This document shows, piece after piece, positions 10,701 through 18,806 of a stretch of 64,000 nt of DNA. Positions within the stretch are counted from its first letter, which is position 1, and the number at the start of each line of letters is the position of its first letter. The notes under the pieces were generated by a model, which ran no database searches, was not told the DNA's origin, and was given only the letters and a program-made list of their open reading frames with translations. A program made the translations under genes and the position numbers. Origin of the DNA: Emydura subglobosa (taxonomy: Eukaryota; Chordata; Testudines; Chelidae); the NCBI GenBank assembly GCA_007922225.1, contig ML680038.1, positions 2,098,474 to 2,162,473 on the forward strand, written 5' to 3'.

Positions 10701-13109
10701 AGCATCCAGTGACCCGAGCACTGGGGAGTGGGGTGGGAGGGCACAACCACACCCCATGGTGACCCAGCCACCCTGGTGGACTTTGGGGGGGAGACAAAGC
10801 ACTTGGTGACCCAGGAAGGGGGTGGGGGAGGAGGAGAGAAGCACAACTACAGCACACAGAGACCCAGGCACAGGGGAGCGGGGACGACACCACCTGGGGG
10901 CACTGGGCCAGGCCCCCCGCCAGCTCCCCCAGCCCCACCCAGGGGGACTGCGCCACACCCCTTTGAGCCCACCAATGCTGAGAAGGAGAGCAGCCATGGC
11001 ACGGCAGCTCTGTCCTTACTGGACTGGGGCTCGCTAGGCATCACCCTGGGCTTGCCCGGCACAGCTGCCTGGGTCGACTCCACTCTCTTGGTTTGTTTCA
11101 GGATTCGATCAGCCTCCTGTTTGGCCCGGCGCTCTGCTCGCAGCTCAGCCTTGCTCTTCCCCACGGCTGGCTTCTCGCTGCCAGCCAGGCCCTCGGTCGG
11201 TGCTGGGGCCGGCAGGGGGGGCGCAGCCACTACGGGAGAGGAAAGAGACAGGCCAGCGTGCTGGAGCCTCCCCGCCACTCCCAGGCTCCCAAGACTATGC
11301 AGTTCATGGGGACAGAGAGAGAGGGGCAGCCCAGTGGTCAGGGCATTCGACTAGGACGCAAGAGACAGGGGTCAAGTCCCTGCTCTGCTACCGACTGAGC
11401 CAGGCACTGAGCCTCTCTGGGCCTCCAGCCCCCACCAGCAGCATGGTGACAGTAGCCCGGCTGCGCCATGGCTGGTGCCCCTGGGGAAGGCAGGGATGAT
11501 CAGAGGCTATGAAGATGGGACCAGATGGGACCCAGACAGATAGATGGACAGAGAGCTCCTAACCCAGGAACCATGTAGAAAATGAGCAAAGGGCCGTGAC
11601 AAAGTGGGGATTGTTTGTAATGTTTTTACGAAGCCTGTGAGTGCCTCCGTTTCCCCTCCATGCTGCATCGTTACCCAGGGTCTCAGGGGAGGCTCGGAGA
11701 CAGAGGTGTGGGTGTCCCCGAGCTGCCTGGGTCTTAATCCCCATGTCAGTGGAGCATCTGAGGAGACAACGGCAAATCCAATCCCCAGGACACGGACAGC
11801 CAGCAGCCGACGCCCAGAGGGAACTGGACAACAACCCCCCCGCTGGAGAAAAAAGGACTGAGGGGTGTGAGGTGTGGACAACAGATGGGGGCTCTGACCT
11901 GGAGTCAGAGGGAGAAACAGAGCCAGCTGGAACCCCGGGTCACTACAGCAGGGCGGGTCGCTGGGCTGCCCAGAAGGGCCTGTGCTGTAACCGTCAGTTC
12001 TCTGGGCCACCCAGGGCCCGCCTGTGCCGTGTGCCAGTCCCTCAGGAACCCGACTGCCCGCCCGCTGCCGGGGGTCCCTGCAGACGTGGGCTGAGCGGGC
12101 GCCTTGCTCCCCAAGACCGTACAAATCCGCCCGGGGTCTGTCTCCGTGGGCCTCGCCGGGCGGAGCTCACAGGGTGAAGCAGGGGCTGTAGCCCCCGGTC
12201 CCGAGCTCCGTGGGGCTCACCTGGGGGAAGAGCGAGACCCCTGGGGGGTTCGGCCCCGACGGGATCCTCCCACCGGCCGGTCACAAGCTGGGGCCATGCA
12301 GCACCCTGCGGGTGCGTGACGGGCACGCCCCGCCCTGCCGCCCTGCCCCGGGCAGCACCTACCTGGCGGCTGGGCCGGGGGCTGGGCCGGGGGCTGCCCC
12401 GGGGCGCACTCCGCCGGCGGCCCCTTCTCATCCCGCCGCCGCTTCTTCTGCTGCTTCTTCTCCTTCCGCAGCTGCAGCTTCTCCTCCTTGGAGAGCGCCT
12501 GGCCCTGTGCGGGAGCCGGCGTCAGCACGGCCCGGCCCTGGGCGGCCAGCCCAGTCCAGCCCGGCCCGCCTCGGGGGCAGCCCCACAACCCGGCATCAGC
12601 ACAGCCCTGCCCTCGCCTCGGGGGCAGCCCCACCACCGCAGCCCGCCCGGCCCCCACGCCGGGGCAGCCCCGCAGCCCGCCCCCCTCCTGCAGCCAGCCC
12701 GGCCCGGCCCGGCCCGGCCCACCTCGGGGGCAGCCCCACAGCCCGGCATCAGCACAGCACAGCCCTGCCCTGCCCTGGGCGGCCCGCCCGGACCAGCCTC
12801 GCCGGGGGCAGCCCCACCACCGCAGCCCGCCCGGCCCCCACGCCGGGGCAGCCCCACCCCCACAGCCCGCCCCCCTCCCACAGCCAGCCCGGCCCCCACG
12901 CCGGGGCAGCCCCCCAGGCCCGGGGCTCACCTGGCCGTCTGCGGCGGGCTCGCGGCTGGGCGGCGGGCCCGCACCTGGAACACAAGGGCAGGGCGTGACG
13001 GGGGGCGGGAGGGCAAGGGAGGGGGGGCGATACCGAGAGCCGGGGATCCCCCCCCCACGCCGCTCAGGCCCGGCCCGCACTCACCGCTCCCGACCCGCTC
13101 CGCCATCAT
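1749..13109 (-). CDS. EIF2B4: Translation initiation factor eIF2B subunit delta (13 coding exons)
   Basis: Delta is part of the decameric cytosolic guanine-nucleotide exchange factor that recharges eIF2 with GTP and is inhibited by phosphorylated eIF2 in the integrated stress response. Coding exons, 5' to 3': 13109-13085, 12974-12931, 12504-12363, 11229-11020, 10596-10514, 9445-9354, 8555-8441, 6945-6869, 6237-6135, 4090-3963, 2785-2608, 2495-2315, 1948-1749. All joins keep frame with GT-AG sites and give 525 aa, against about 523 in human as I recall. Residues ~29-51 form a lysine/arginine-rich segment ([16 protein letters not shown]); residues ~169-525 are the conserved IF-2B family region ending [20 protein letters not shown] at 178-185 aligns with the human segment holding the ISRIB-pocket residues V177 and L179, both kept. 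Two ATGs are adjacent; the second (13106) has the better Kozak context. Residues ~465-482 (after DDPDDL) differ clearly from the human sequence I remember. No truncation or frameshift. Confidence 0.97.
2137..2256. repeat. 30-bp minisatellite, four copies, EIF2B4 intron 12
   Basis: Four head-to-tail copies of a 30-bp unit beginning attcattgggccaggctggc differ at only a few positions. The array sits in the 366-bp intron between exons 12 and 13. There are no spacers, so it is a simple minisatellite. The unit is a multiple of three, which produces an artefactual repeating minus-strand peptide. Confidence 0.9.
3022..3395 (-). mobile_element. CR1 LINE, 3' end fragment
   Basis: The plus strand begins with the reverse complement of the CR1 tail (cagaatcatagaat), followed by the conserved segment ggaagggacctcggggtcat. 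The minus strand encodes the C-terminal part of CR1 ORF2 ([19 protein letters not shown]). It is a 5'-truncated copy in EIF2B4 intron 10, in the same orientation as the gene. Confidence 0.93.
3550..3845 (-). mobile_element. Old LINE ORF2 fragment (CR1/L2-like)
   Basis: This AT-rich block is clearly homologous over its whole length to 33010-33305 (shared landmarks gaaatattta, tctagtgat, ttatcaatttt and gttatatat). The minus strand retains traces of the region between the endonuclease and reverse transcriptase of a LINE. The family assignment is tentative. Confidence 0.55.
4797..5216 (-). mobile_element. CR1 LINE, 3' end fragment
   Basis: The tail-side sequence gggttggaagtgacctcagg leads into the C-terminal ORF2 frame, read on the minus strand ([20 protein letters not shown] and onward). 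It is a 5'-truncated copy in EIF2B4 intron 9, sense to the gene. An extra repeat of the short segment around 4950-4980 interrupts it. Confidence 0.92.
5348..5848. mobile_element. Candidate MITE with terminal inverted repeats
   Basis: The left end ctgtgtctacactgcac and the right end gtgcagtgtagatgcac are near-perfect inverted repeats about 500 bp apart. Internal sequence near both ends is also partly complementary, and no coding capacity is seen. This fits a non-autonomous DNA transposon in EIF2B4 intron 9. I could not establish a target-site duplication. Confidence 0.55.
6460..6795. repeat. Degenerate GC-rich tandem repeat in EIF2B4 intron 8
   Basis: Imperfect units built around ggcagctctg, atggccagcctgga and ggctggaggggagccagg recur about every 50-60 bp. 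The array fills most of the intron between exons 8 and 9. The copies are strongly diverged, so unit length and copy number are approximate. Confidence 0.5.
6946..8440 (-). other. EIF2B4 intron 7, no feature recognised
   Basis: About 1.5 kb between exons 8 and 7. I see no exon-like open frame with domain similarity, no CR1 tail and no tandem array. The stretch 7200-7850 is purine-rich, and 7950-8440 is GC-rich approaching exon 7. Confidence 0.5.
8700..9012. repeat. ~130-bp tandem duplication followed by a CA microsatellite
   Basis: The block catccctgtcacctgtaacc through cccaggccagggctcc occurs twice, near 8730-8808 and 8860-8940, with a period of about 130 bp. A CA run follows at about 8990-9012. 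It lies in EIF2B4 intron 6. The strand bias toward C gives long artefactual open frames. Confidence 0.75.
9446..10513 (-). other. EIF2B4 intron 5, AT-rich, with a poly-T run
   Basis: About 1.1 kb between exons 6 and 5. A T homopolymer lies at about 10206-10223 next to AT-rich sequence, which may be the A-rich tail of an old minus-strand retroposon. No family was recognised and no coding sequence is seen. Confidence 0.4.
11320..11510 (+). mobile_element. tRNA-derived SINE (CryI-like)
   Basis: The head ggggcagcccagtggtcagg and the box-B-like gggtcaagtccctgctctg resemble a tRNA-Lys-derived polymerase III promoter. A unique body follows, as in the cryptodiran CryI SINE. It lies in EIF2B4 intron 3, antisense to the gene. 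The cloverleaf is not intact, so this is not a functional tRNA gene. The family name is from memory. Confidence 0.65.
11595..12320 (+). mobile_element. Solo LTR-like repeat, family A
   Basis: The element begins gtgacaaagtggggatt and carries the family hallmark gcctccgtttcccct about 45 bp in. It shares long segments with copies at 42126-42817, 30395-31045 and 37801-38263. A matching gggc flanks both ends (11591-11594 and 12321-12324), a possible 4-bp target duplication. It is antisense to EIF2B4 in intron 3, and its right end is only about 42 bp from exon 3. No internal retroviral genes are seen. Confidence 0.65.
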
Positions 13110-13400
13110 CGCCGCAGCCTGGGCCCGGCCCGGCCCGTCACAGCGCCGCCGCCGGCCGGAGGGGGAACATCCCCTGGCTGGGGGAGGGGTGAGCCCCCCC
13201 TCGGGCTGGCTGGGGGAGGGGTGCTGGGCTGTGACCTGGAACACATCTGCACCACTCAAGGCGGCTCCTGGCCCCCTGGGACTCCCCAGCTCCAGCCCAG
13301 CTCAGCACAGCGGCTCCCAGCTCACCCACAAGGCAGCCCTGCCTCCTGGTCCCCGCCCCTAGACTGTCTCCTCCAGCCTGGCCCCCCAGCAGCACTGCCC
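12320..13400 (-). promoter_or_regulatory. EIF2B4: CpG island at the EIF2B4 5' end
   Basis: GC- and CpG-rich sequence covers exons 1-3 and the region upstream of the start codon. No TATA box is apparent, as expected for a housekeeping gene. The transcription start is not determinable but probably lies within about 13110-13250. In human this promoter is nearly back to back with that of SNX17; here they are 5.5 kb apart. Confidence 0.7.
12505..12930. repeat. GC-rich VNTR filling EIF2B4 intron 2
   Basis: Segments such as ggggcagccccaccaccgca, ccccacgccggggcagcccc and cccggcatcagcacagc recur in a higher-order pattern with spacings of roughly 60, 150 and 185 bp. The whole 426-bp intron is made of these units. 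A small related run (ggctgggccggg units) reaches the end of exon 3 and encodes [11 protein letters not shown]. Confidence 0.8.
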
Positions 13401-13714
13401 CATAGCGAGGGAGAAGGGCACCCAGTGGGAAGCTGCAGGGCCCAGCGCACAGACCACGCCGGATGCCATAGCCTGGGTCGCAGAGCCCCATCCGTCCTGA
13501 TACAGACACGGGCAGCGTCAGCGTGTGCCCAGCTTTCTGGCCTGCCATGCCCTTTGCTTGCTGTGCTCTGGCACCCGTGTGAACTGACATGTCATGGGGA
13601 GAAGACACACTACCCTGCCAGGCAGGGAAGGCATCATCTCTCTCCCAGGGGAACCACGCCAGGGGCCTGACACCCCCTCCCCCCGAAACTGCTCAGCCTG
13701 CCAGCTGGAAAGAG

Positions 13715-14745
13715 TCCTAGCTGGGCTCCTAGGACCTGGTTCTCATGGGGGACTTCAATCACCCTGACATCAGCTGGGAGAGCACATACAGCAGAGCACA
13801 GACAGTCCAGGGAGCTTTTGGAGAGTGTTGTGGACAACTTCCTGGTGCAAGTGCTGGAGCAACCAACTAGGGGCCGAGCTTCTCATGAGCTGCTGCTCGC
13901 AAACAGGGAAGATTTGGTAGGGGAAGTAGAAGTGGATGGTAACCTGGGCAGCAGTGACCATGCGATGGTCGAGTGCAGGATCCTGACAAAAGGAAGAAAG
14001 GAGAACAGCAGGATGCGGACCATGGACTTCAGAAAAGCAGACTTTGATTCCTTCAGGGAGCTGATGGGCAGGATCCCCTGGGAGGCTAATATGGGGGGGA
14101 AAGGAATCAAGAAACCTTATTGAGGACACAGGAACAAACCATCCCGATGTGCAGAAAGAATAACAAATATGGCAGGCGCCCAGCTTGGCTTAACAAAGAA
14201 GTCTTCAGGGAGCCTAAACACAAAAACGAAGCTTACAAGAAGTGGAAGCTTGATCAGATGACTAGGGAGGATTATAAAAATACTGCTCAAGCATGCAGGC
14301 ATGAAATCAAGAAGGCCAAAGTGCAATTGGAGTTGGAGCTAAGCAAGGGATGTGAAAGGGAACAAGAAAGGTTTGTTACAGGTATGTTACCAACAAGAGG
14401 AAGATTAGGGAAAGTGTGAGCCCCTTACAAAATGGGCACAGAGGATGTGGAGAAAGCTGAGGTACTCAATGCCTATTTTGCCTCTGTCTTCATAGACAAG
14501 GTCAGCTCCCAGACTACTGCCCTGGGCAGCACAGAATGGGGAGGAGGTGAACATCCCTCAGTGCTGAAAGAACAGGTTCAGAACTATTTAGAAATACTGG
14601 ACATACACAAGTCTATGGGGCCGGATGCAGTGCACCCGAGGGTGCTGAGGGAGTTGGCTGATGTGATTTCAGAGCCATTGGCTATTATCTTTGAAAGCTC
14701 AGGGTAATTGGGGGAGGTCCCTGATGATTGGAAAAAAGGCAAATA
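13715..14745 (+). mobile_element. CR1 LINE, endonuclease half of an interrupted copy
   Basis: The plus strand reads as CR1 ORF2 endonuclease (MGDFNHPDISWES near 13750, then [20 protein letters not shown] and SDHAMVECRILTKGR). It continues to GDDWKKGK-like sequence at 14740, where a foreign insertion breaks the element. Frameshifts and stop codons are present. It sits in the EIF2B4-SNX17 intergenic region. Confidence 0.92.
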
Positions 14746-16102
14746 TGTTATCCAAATAACAAAGATCACAGGATCTTCTTCAGGGGATAAGGCAACAAGC
14801 CACGTTTATAGTGAATACAAAAAGTTGGTAAATAATACTAATAATGCAAACACCAAGAGAACAGGATCAACACTGTAACAATATCAATATTGTACTTCAC
14901 TTAGTGAAATAGTATTAATAATGTAAATACCAGGAAAAACATTATCAACATTGTAACAATATTAATATTGTGCTTTACTTTGTGATTACAAATACAGAGA
15001 CTCTTGTTAATAAAGTGTGCTTCATTGACACATTTCAGTTGGTACTTTCATTCACACTCATACGCACACAGGCATACACAGACAGGGAGACAGACAAACA
15101 CACATAGGGGTCTCATAGATGTTATAGTTACCAGCCTCTTGGTGCTGGTGGTAGTCACTGGCCAGGTGACTGTAGCACAAGGGTGAGGAGCAAGGTTCTG
15201 CCGATGTGCATCAGTACTCCTGGGTGGTTGGTGATGTAGACCCGAACCTCCAGCCTTCATCTTTCTGTCCCATTTTATAGGGAAAAGACCCCCTGTCAGT
15301 CTATGGGTTTTTGCTGTGTTGTGCTGCATCTGCATTTGGTGTGATCCTTAATCACCCACATTGTTGCAAGCCTGATCAGATTTTGTTCTTTGAAGTGGGC
15401 TGACTCCAACGTTATCAGGGTGGGCTCCTCTTCGGTCAGTTGAGTGGTAAAAGTTATTATCTTCGCTCCTTTCTTCCTCCCTCAAATGTTTGAGGTGAGG
15501 CTGGTGTTTTCTTCATTATGTTTTGACATCCCTTACTGAGACCAATTGTTCAATAACTCTCCCTGTCTACACATACCTCAATTGCTCAGCCATTCACACT
15601 CCAATCACTCAGTGCAAACTCCTACCTGAAGAACTCACATGTCTTTTAAAGCAAACATTATTTAATTTTTGACTTAAGCACATATAAAATAGGATTTTTA
15701 CAAATATTCTGAAAGTGGGTAAAATCAACAGATAAAATTGTCAGTGGAGCGGTTTTACTAATAATCTTAAAACAGATAGAATTATTCAAAGTAAAGACAG
15801 ACTTGAATTATTACTAAATAATATAATTTGGAACCTTGTCAAACTGGAATGTCAGACTTACAGAGAATAGCTTGGACAAAAATCTGGGATCTCTACTTCC
15901 AATGATATGCAGTAAATGAATATTTTAAAGAGACTGAAGAGAACATTTCAAAGGGTAGAACAATAAGAGTTGGTTGAGGTTTTAGCTTTTGATTAAAGGT
16001 GCAGTGTGTCAGGCTGAAGTGCCTCTTGGTAGGAAGCGGGGGGGGGGGGGGTTTTTTGCTCTGTTCTTTTATGTATTTCATAAAAGCAGGACTGGGCCAA
16101 CA
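14746..16102. mobile_element. 1.36-kb insertion inside the CR1, LTR-like
   Basis: The CR1 reading frame stops at 14745 and resumes at 16103, so the insertion boundaries are visible from the host element. The insert starts TGTTATCC and ends GGCCAACA (TG...CA, with the short inversion TGTT/AACA). It is flanked by aata at 14742-14745 and 16103-16106, which fits a 4-bp duplication. An AATAAA lies near 15010. The interior is AT-rich with no coding capacity. A solo LTR fits best; another non-autonomous element cannot be excluded. Confidence 0.55.
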
Positions 16103-17500
16103 AATATAATGCCCATCTTCAAGAAAGAGAAGAAAGAGGATCCAGGGAACTACAGACTGGTCAGCCTCACCTCAATCCCTGGAAAAATCAAGGAGCAGCT
16201 CCTCAAATAATCCATTTTAAGGCACTTGGAAGAGAGGAAGGTGATCAGGAACAGTCAACATGGATTGACCAAAGGCAAGTCATGCCTGACCAACCTGATT
16301 GCCTTCTATGAAGAGGTGACTGGCTCTGTGGATGTGGGGAAAGCGGTGGCCGTGATATTCCTTGACTTTAGCAAAGCTTTTGATACAGTCTCTCACAGTA
16401 TTCTTATCAGCAAGTTAAAGAAGTATGGGTTGGATGAATGATCTATAAAATGGATAGAGAGCTGGTTAGATCATTGGGCTCAACAGGCAGTGATCAATGG
16501 CTCCATGTCTAGCTGGCAGCCGGTCACGAGTGAAGTGCCCCAGGGGTTGGTCCTAGGGCCTGTTTTGTTCAACATCTTCATCAATGATCTGGAGGATGGG
16601 GTAGGTTGTACCCCCAGCAAGTTTGCAGATGGTACTAAGCTAGGGGGAGTGGTAGATACCCTGGAAGGTAGGGATAGGATACAGAGTGATCTAGACAAAT
16701 TGGAGGATTGGGCCAAAAGAAATCTGATGAGGTTCAACAAGGACAAGTGCAGAGTCCTGCACTTAGGATGGAAGAATCTCAGGCACAGCTACAGACTGGG
16801 GACTGACGGGCTAGGCAGCAGTTCTGCAGAAAAGGACCTGGGGGTAACAGTGGATAAGAAGCTGGATATGAGTCAGCAGTGTGCCCTGGTTGCCAAGAAG
16901 GCTAATAGCATATTGGGCTGCATTAGTAGGAGCATTGCCAGCAGATTGAGGGAAGTGATTATTCCCCTCTATTCAGCATTGGTGAGGCCGCATTTGGAGT
17001 ATTGTGTCCAGTTTTGGGCCCCCCGCTACAGGAAGGATGTGGACAAGTTGGAGAGAGTCCAGCGGAGGGGAACAAAAATGATGAGGGGGCTGGAGCACAT
17101 GATTTATGAGGAGAGGCTGAGGGAACTAGGCTTATTCAGTCTGCAGAAGAGAAGAATGAGGGGGGATTTGATAGCAGCCTTTAACTACCTGAAAGGGGGT
17201 TCCAGGGAGGATGGAGCTAGGCTGTTCTCGGTGGTGGCAGATGACGGAACTAGGAGCAACGGTCTCAAGTTGCAGTTGGGGAGGTCTAGGTTGGATATTA
17301 GGAGAATCTTTTTCCCTAGGAGGGTGGTGAAGCACTGGAATGGGTTACCTAGGGAGATGGTGGAATCTCCATCTTTAGAGGTTTTCAAGCTGCGGCTTGA
17401 CAAAGGCCTGGCTGGTTTAGCTGAGGTTAGTCCTGCTTTGAGCAGGGGGTTGGACTAGATACCTCCTGAAGTCCCTTCCAACTCTAATCTATGATCCCTA
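16103..17500 (+). mobile_element. CR1 LINE, reverse transcriptase half with 3' tail
   Basis: This continues the element broken at 14745. It contains reverse-transcriptase motifs ([40 protein letters not shown]) and the C-terminal CR1 domain to about 17458. The tail cccttccaactctaatctat ends near 17500. Stop codons near 16208 and 16441 and the change of the catalytic FADD motif to FADG show it is dead. Confidence 0.95.
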
Positions 17501-17586
17501 GAGGACAGCCATTAAGGGCAATCTTAAGAGCTGCCCATTCAAACAAAATGTGTTTCAATACTGCCAAGTAGTCACACAGCTAGGAT

Positions 17587-18065
17587 CAAATCATAGATTC
17601 CAAGGCCAGAAGGGACCATTGTGACCACCTAGTCTGACCTCCGGTATAGCACAGACCAGAGACCTGCCCAAAAGTATTCCTAGAGCAGATCTTCTAGAAA
17701 AGCATTTAATCTGGACCGAAAAACTGTCAGTGAGAATGGAGAATCCACCATGGCCCTAAGTAAATTGTTCAAATGGTTAATTCTCCGCCTGTTACAGAGG
17801 TATGGCTTCTTTCCAGTCTGAACTTGTCCAGCTTCAACTTCCAAGCCCTGGCCGGTGTCAGACCGTTCTCTGGGGGGCTGGAGAGCCCAGTATCAGCCAT
17901 TTGTCCCCAGTGATACTTATAGACTCGGATCCCCCTTCACCGTCTCTTCCTTAGCTGAACAGATCCAGCTCCTGGCAGCGTTTCTAATCTCTGGGTCACG
18001 CTCGTGGCTCTTCTCTGACCCCCTAATTCACGTCGTCCTCCTCGGGCTGCGCTGCGCACATCCAG
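17587..18065 (-). mobile_element. CR1 LINE, older 3' fragment
   Basis: It opens with the reversed tail aatcatagattccaaggcca, followed by gaagggaccattgtgac and a diverged ORF2 C-terminus on the minus strand. It belongs to a different, older CR1 subfamily than the copy ending at 17500. It abuts the SNX17 promoter. Confidence 0.85.
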
Positions 18066-18269
18066 CCGGGGCCCAGGAGTGAGGGGAAATAACCTCTCCT
18101 GCAGCTGCTGCACCCCGGCTGGCCCTGGCCCTTGGCCCAGCGGGGCTGCCCACATCTCTTTGGACGTCCCTCGCTCGCTGTGTGCCCCACCCCTTCCACT
18201 GCCCGCATCCCTGGCCCCACGCCTGTTTACACGGAGCCAGAGTCCAACACACGCACACCGAATCGCTCA

Positions 18270-18598
18270 AGACGTGGGGGGGCGGGGCGCAGGGAGAGGA
18301 GGCGGCTGCTGGGCCAGGGCGCACAGCAGAGGGGGCGGGGCAGGTTCGCTGGGGGCGGGGTAAAGGGAGCGGACGGGCCCGGCCCGGCCGAAACTGAGCG
18401 GCGCCCGAGTCCCCCCCCCCCTGCACGGGCCGCTTGGTACATCCCAGGGCCGAACCACCCGTTCAGCCGGGGACGCCCCGCCCCGCCCCGTCCGCGGCCC
18501 CCTCGGGCCGTACCATCCGCCGGCCAGCCCCGGCCCGCTCCAGCCCCTCCCCCCGTGCCCAACATGGCGGCGGCGCAGGGCAGCTAGCGGCGGGCACC
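18270..18598 (+). promoter_or_regulatory. SNX17: SNX17 CpG-island promoter and 5' UTR
   Basis: CpG-rich sequence with several GC boxes (ggggcggggc) runs up to the SNX17 start codon and on into intron 1. There is no TATA box. AACATGGCGGC at 18561-18571 is a YY1-type element that also contains an upstream ATG. The exact transcription start is not visible. Confidence 0.7.
18564..18587 (+). CDS. Upstream ORF in the SNX17 leader (7 aa)
   Basis: ATG GCG GCG GCG CAG GGC AGC TAG encodes MAAAQGS and ends 11 nt before the SNX17 start codon. The context aacATGg has A at -3 and G at +4, a strong Kozak match. It is in a different frame from SNX17. Whether it is in the mRNA depends on where transcription starts; it also coincides with a YY1-type motif, so it may be a promoter element only. 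Confidence 0.4.
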   Translation: MAAAQGS

Positions 18599-18767
18599 AT
18601 GCACTTCTCCATCCCCGAGACCGAGAGCCGCGGCGGGGAGGGCGGCGCCGCCTACGTGGTGAGGGGCGGGGGGGCGGGGGGGGCCGGGCCGGGGGGGGGC
18701 GGGGGGCGGGCCCCGGTCCCGGGGGGGGGGGGGGGCGCTGAGGGCCGGGCCGGGCCGGGCCGGTCTG

Positions 18768-18806
<39 letters not shown>

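Noticed and set aside
11320..11400. A tRNA gene
   Set aside because: Only A/B-box-like remnants are present and no cloverleaf can be drawn; a SINE body follows.
12316..13362. A 348-aa proline/alanine-rich plus-strand protein
   Set aside because: It is antisense to EIF2B4 exons 1-3 and the intron 2 VNTR; a repeat-driven open frame without a domain.
13868..14110. Possible domesticated endonuclease gene between EIF2B4 and SNX17
   Set aside because: The sequence matches CR1 ORF2, and it is frameshifted and interrupted by an insertion, so there is no sign of constraint.
16490..17458. A 322-aa reverse-transcriptase-like frame as a host gene
   Set aside because: It is the C-terminal ORF2 of a CR1 LINE with a mutated FADD motif, upstream stops and a CR1 tail.
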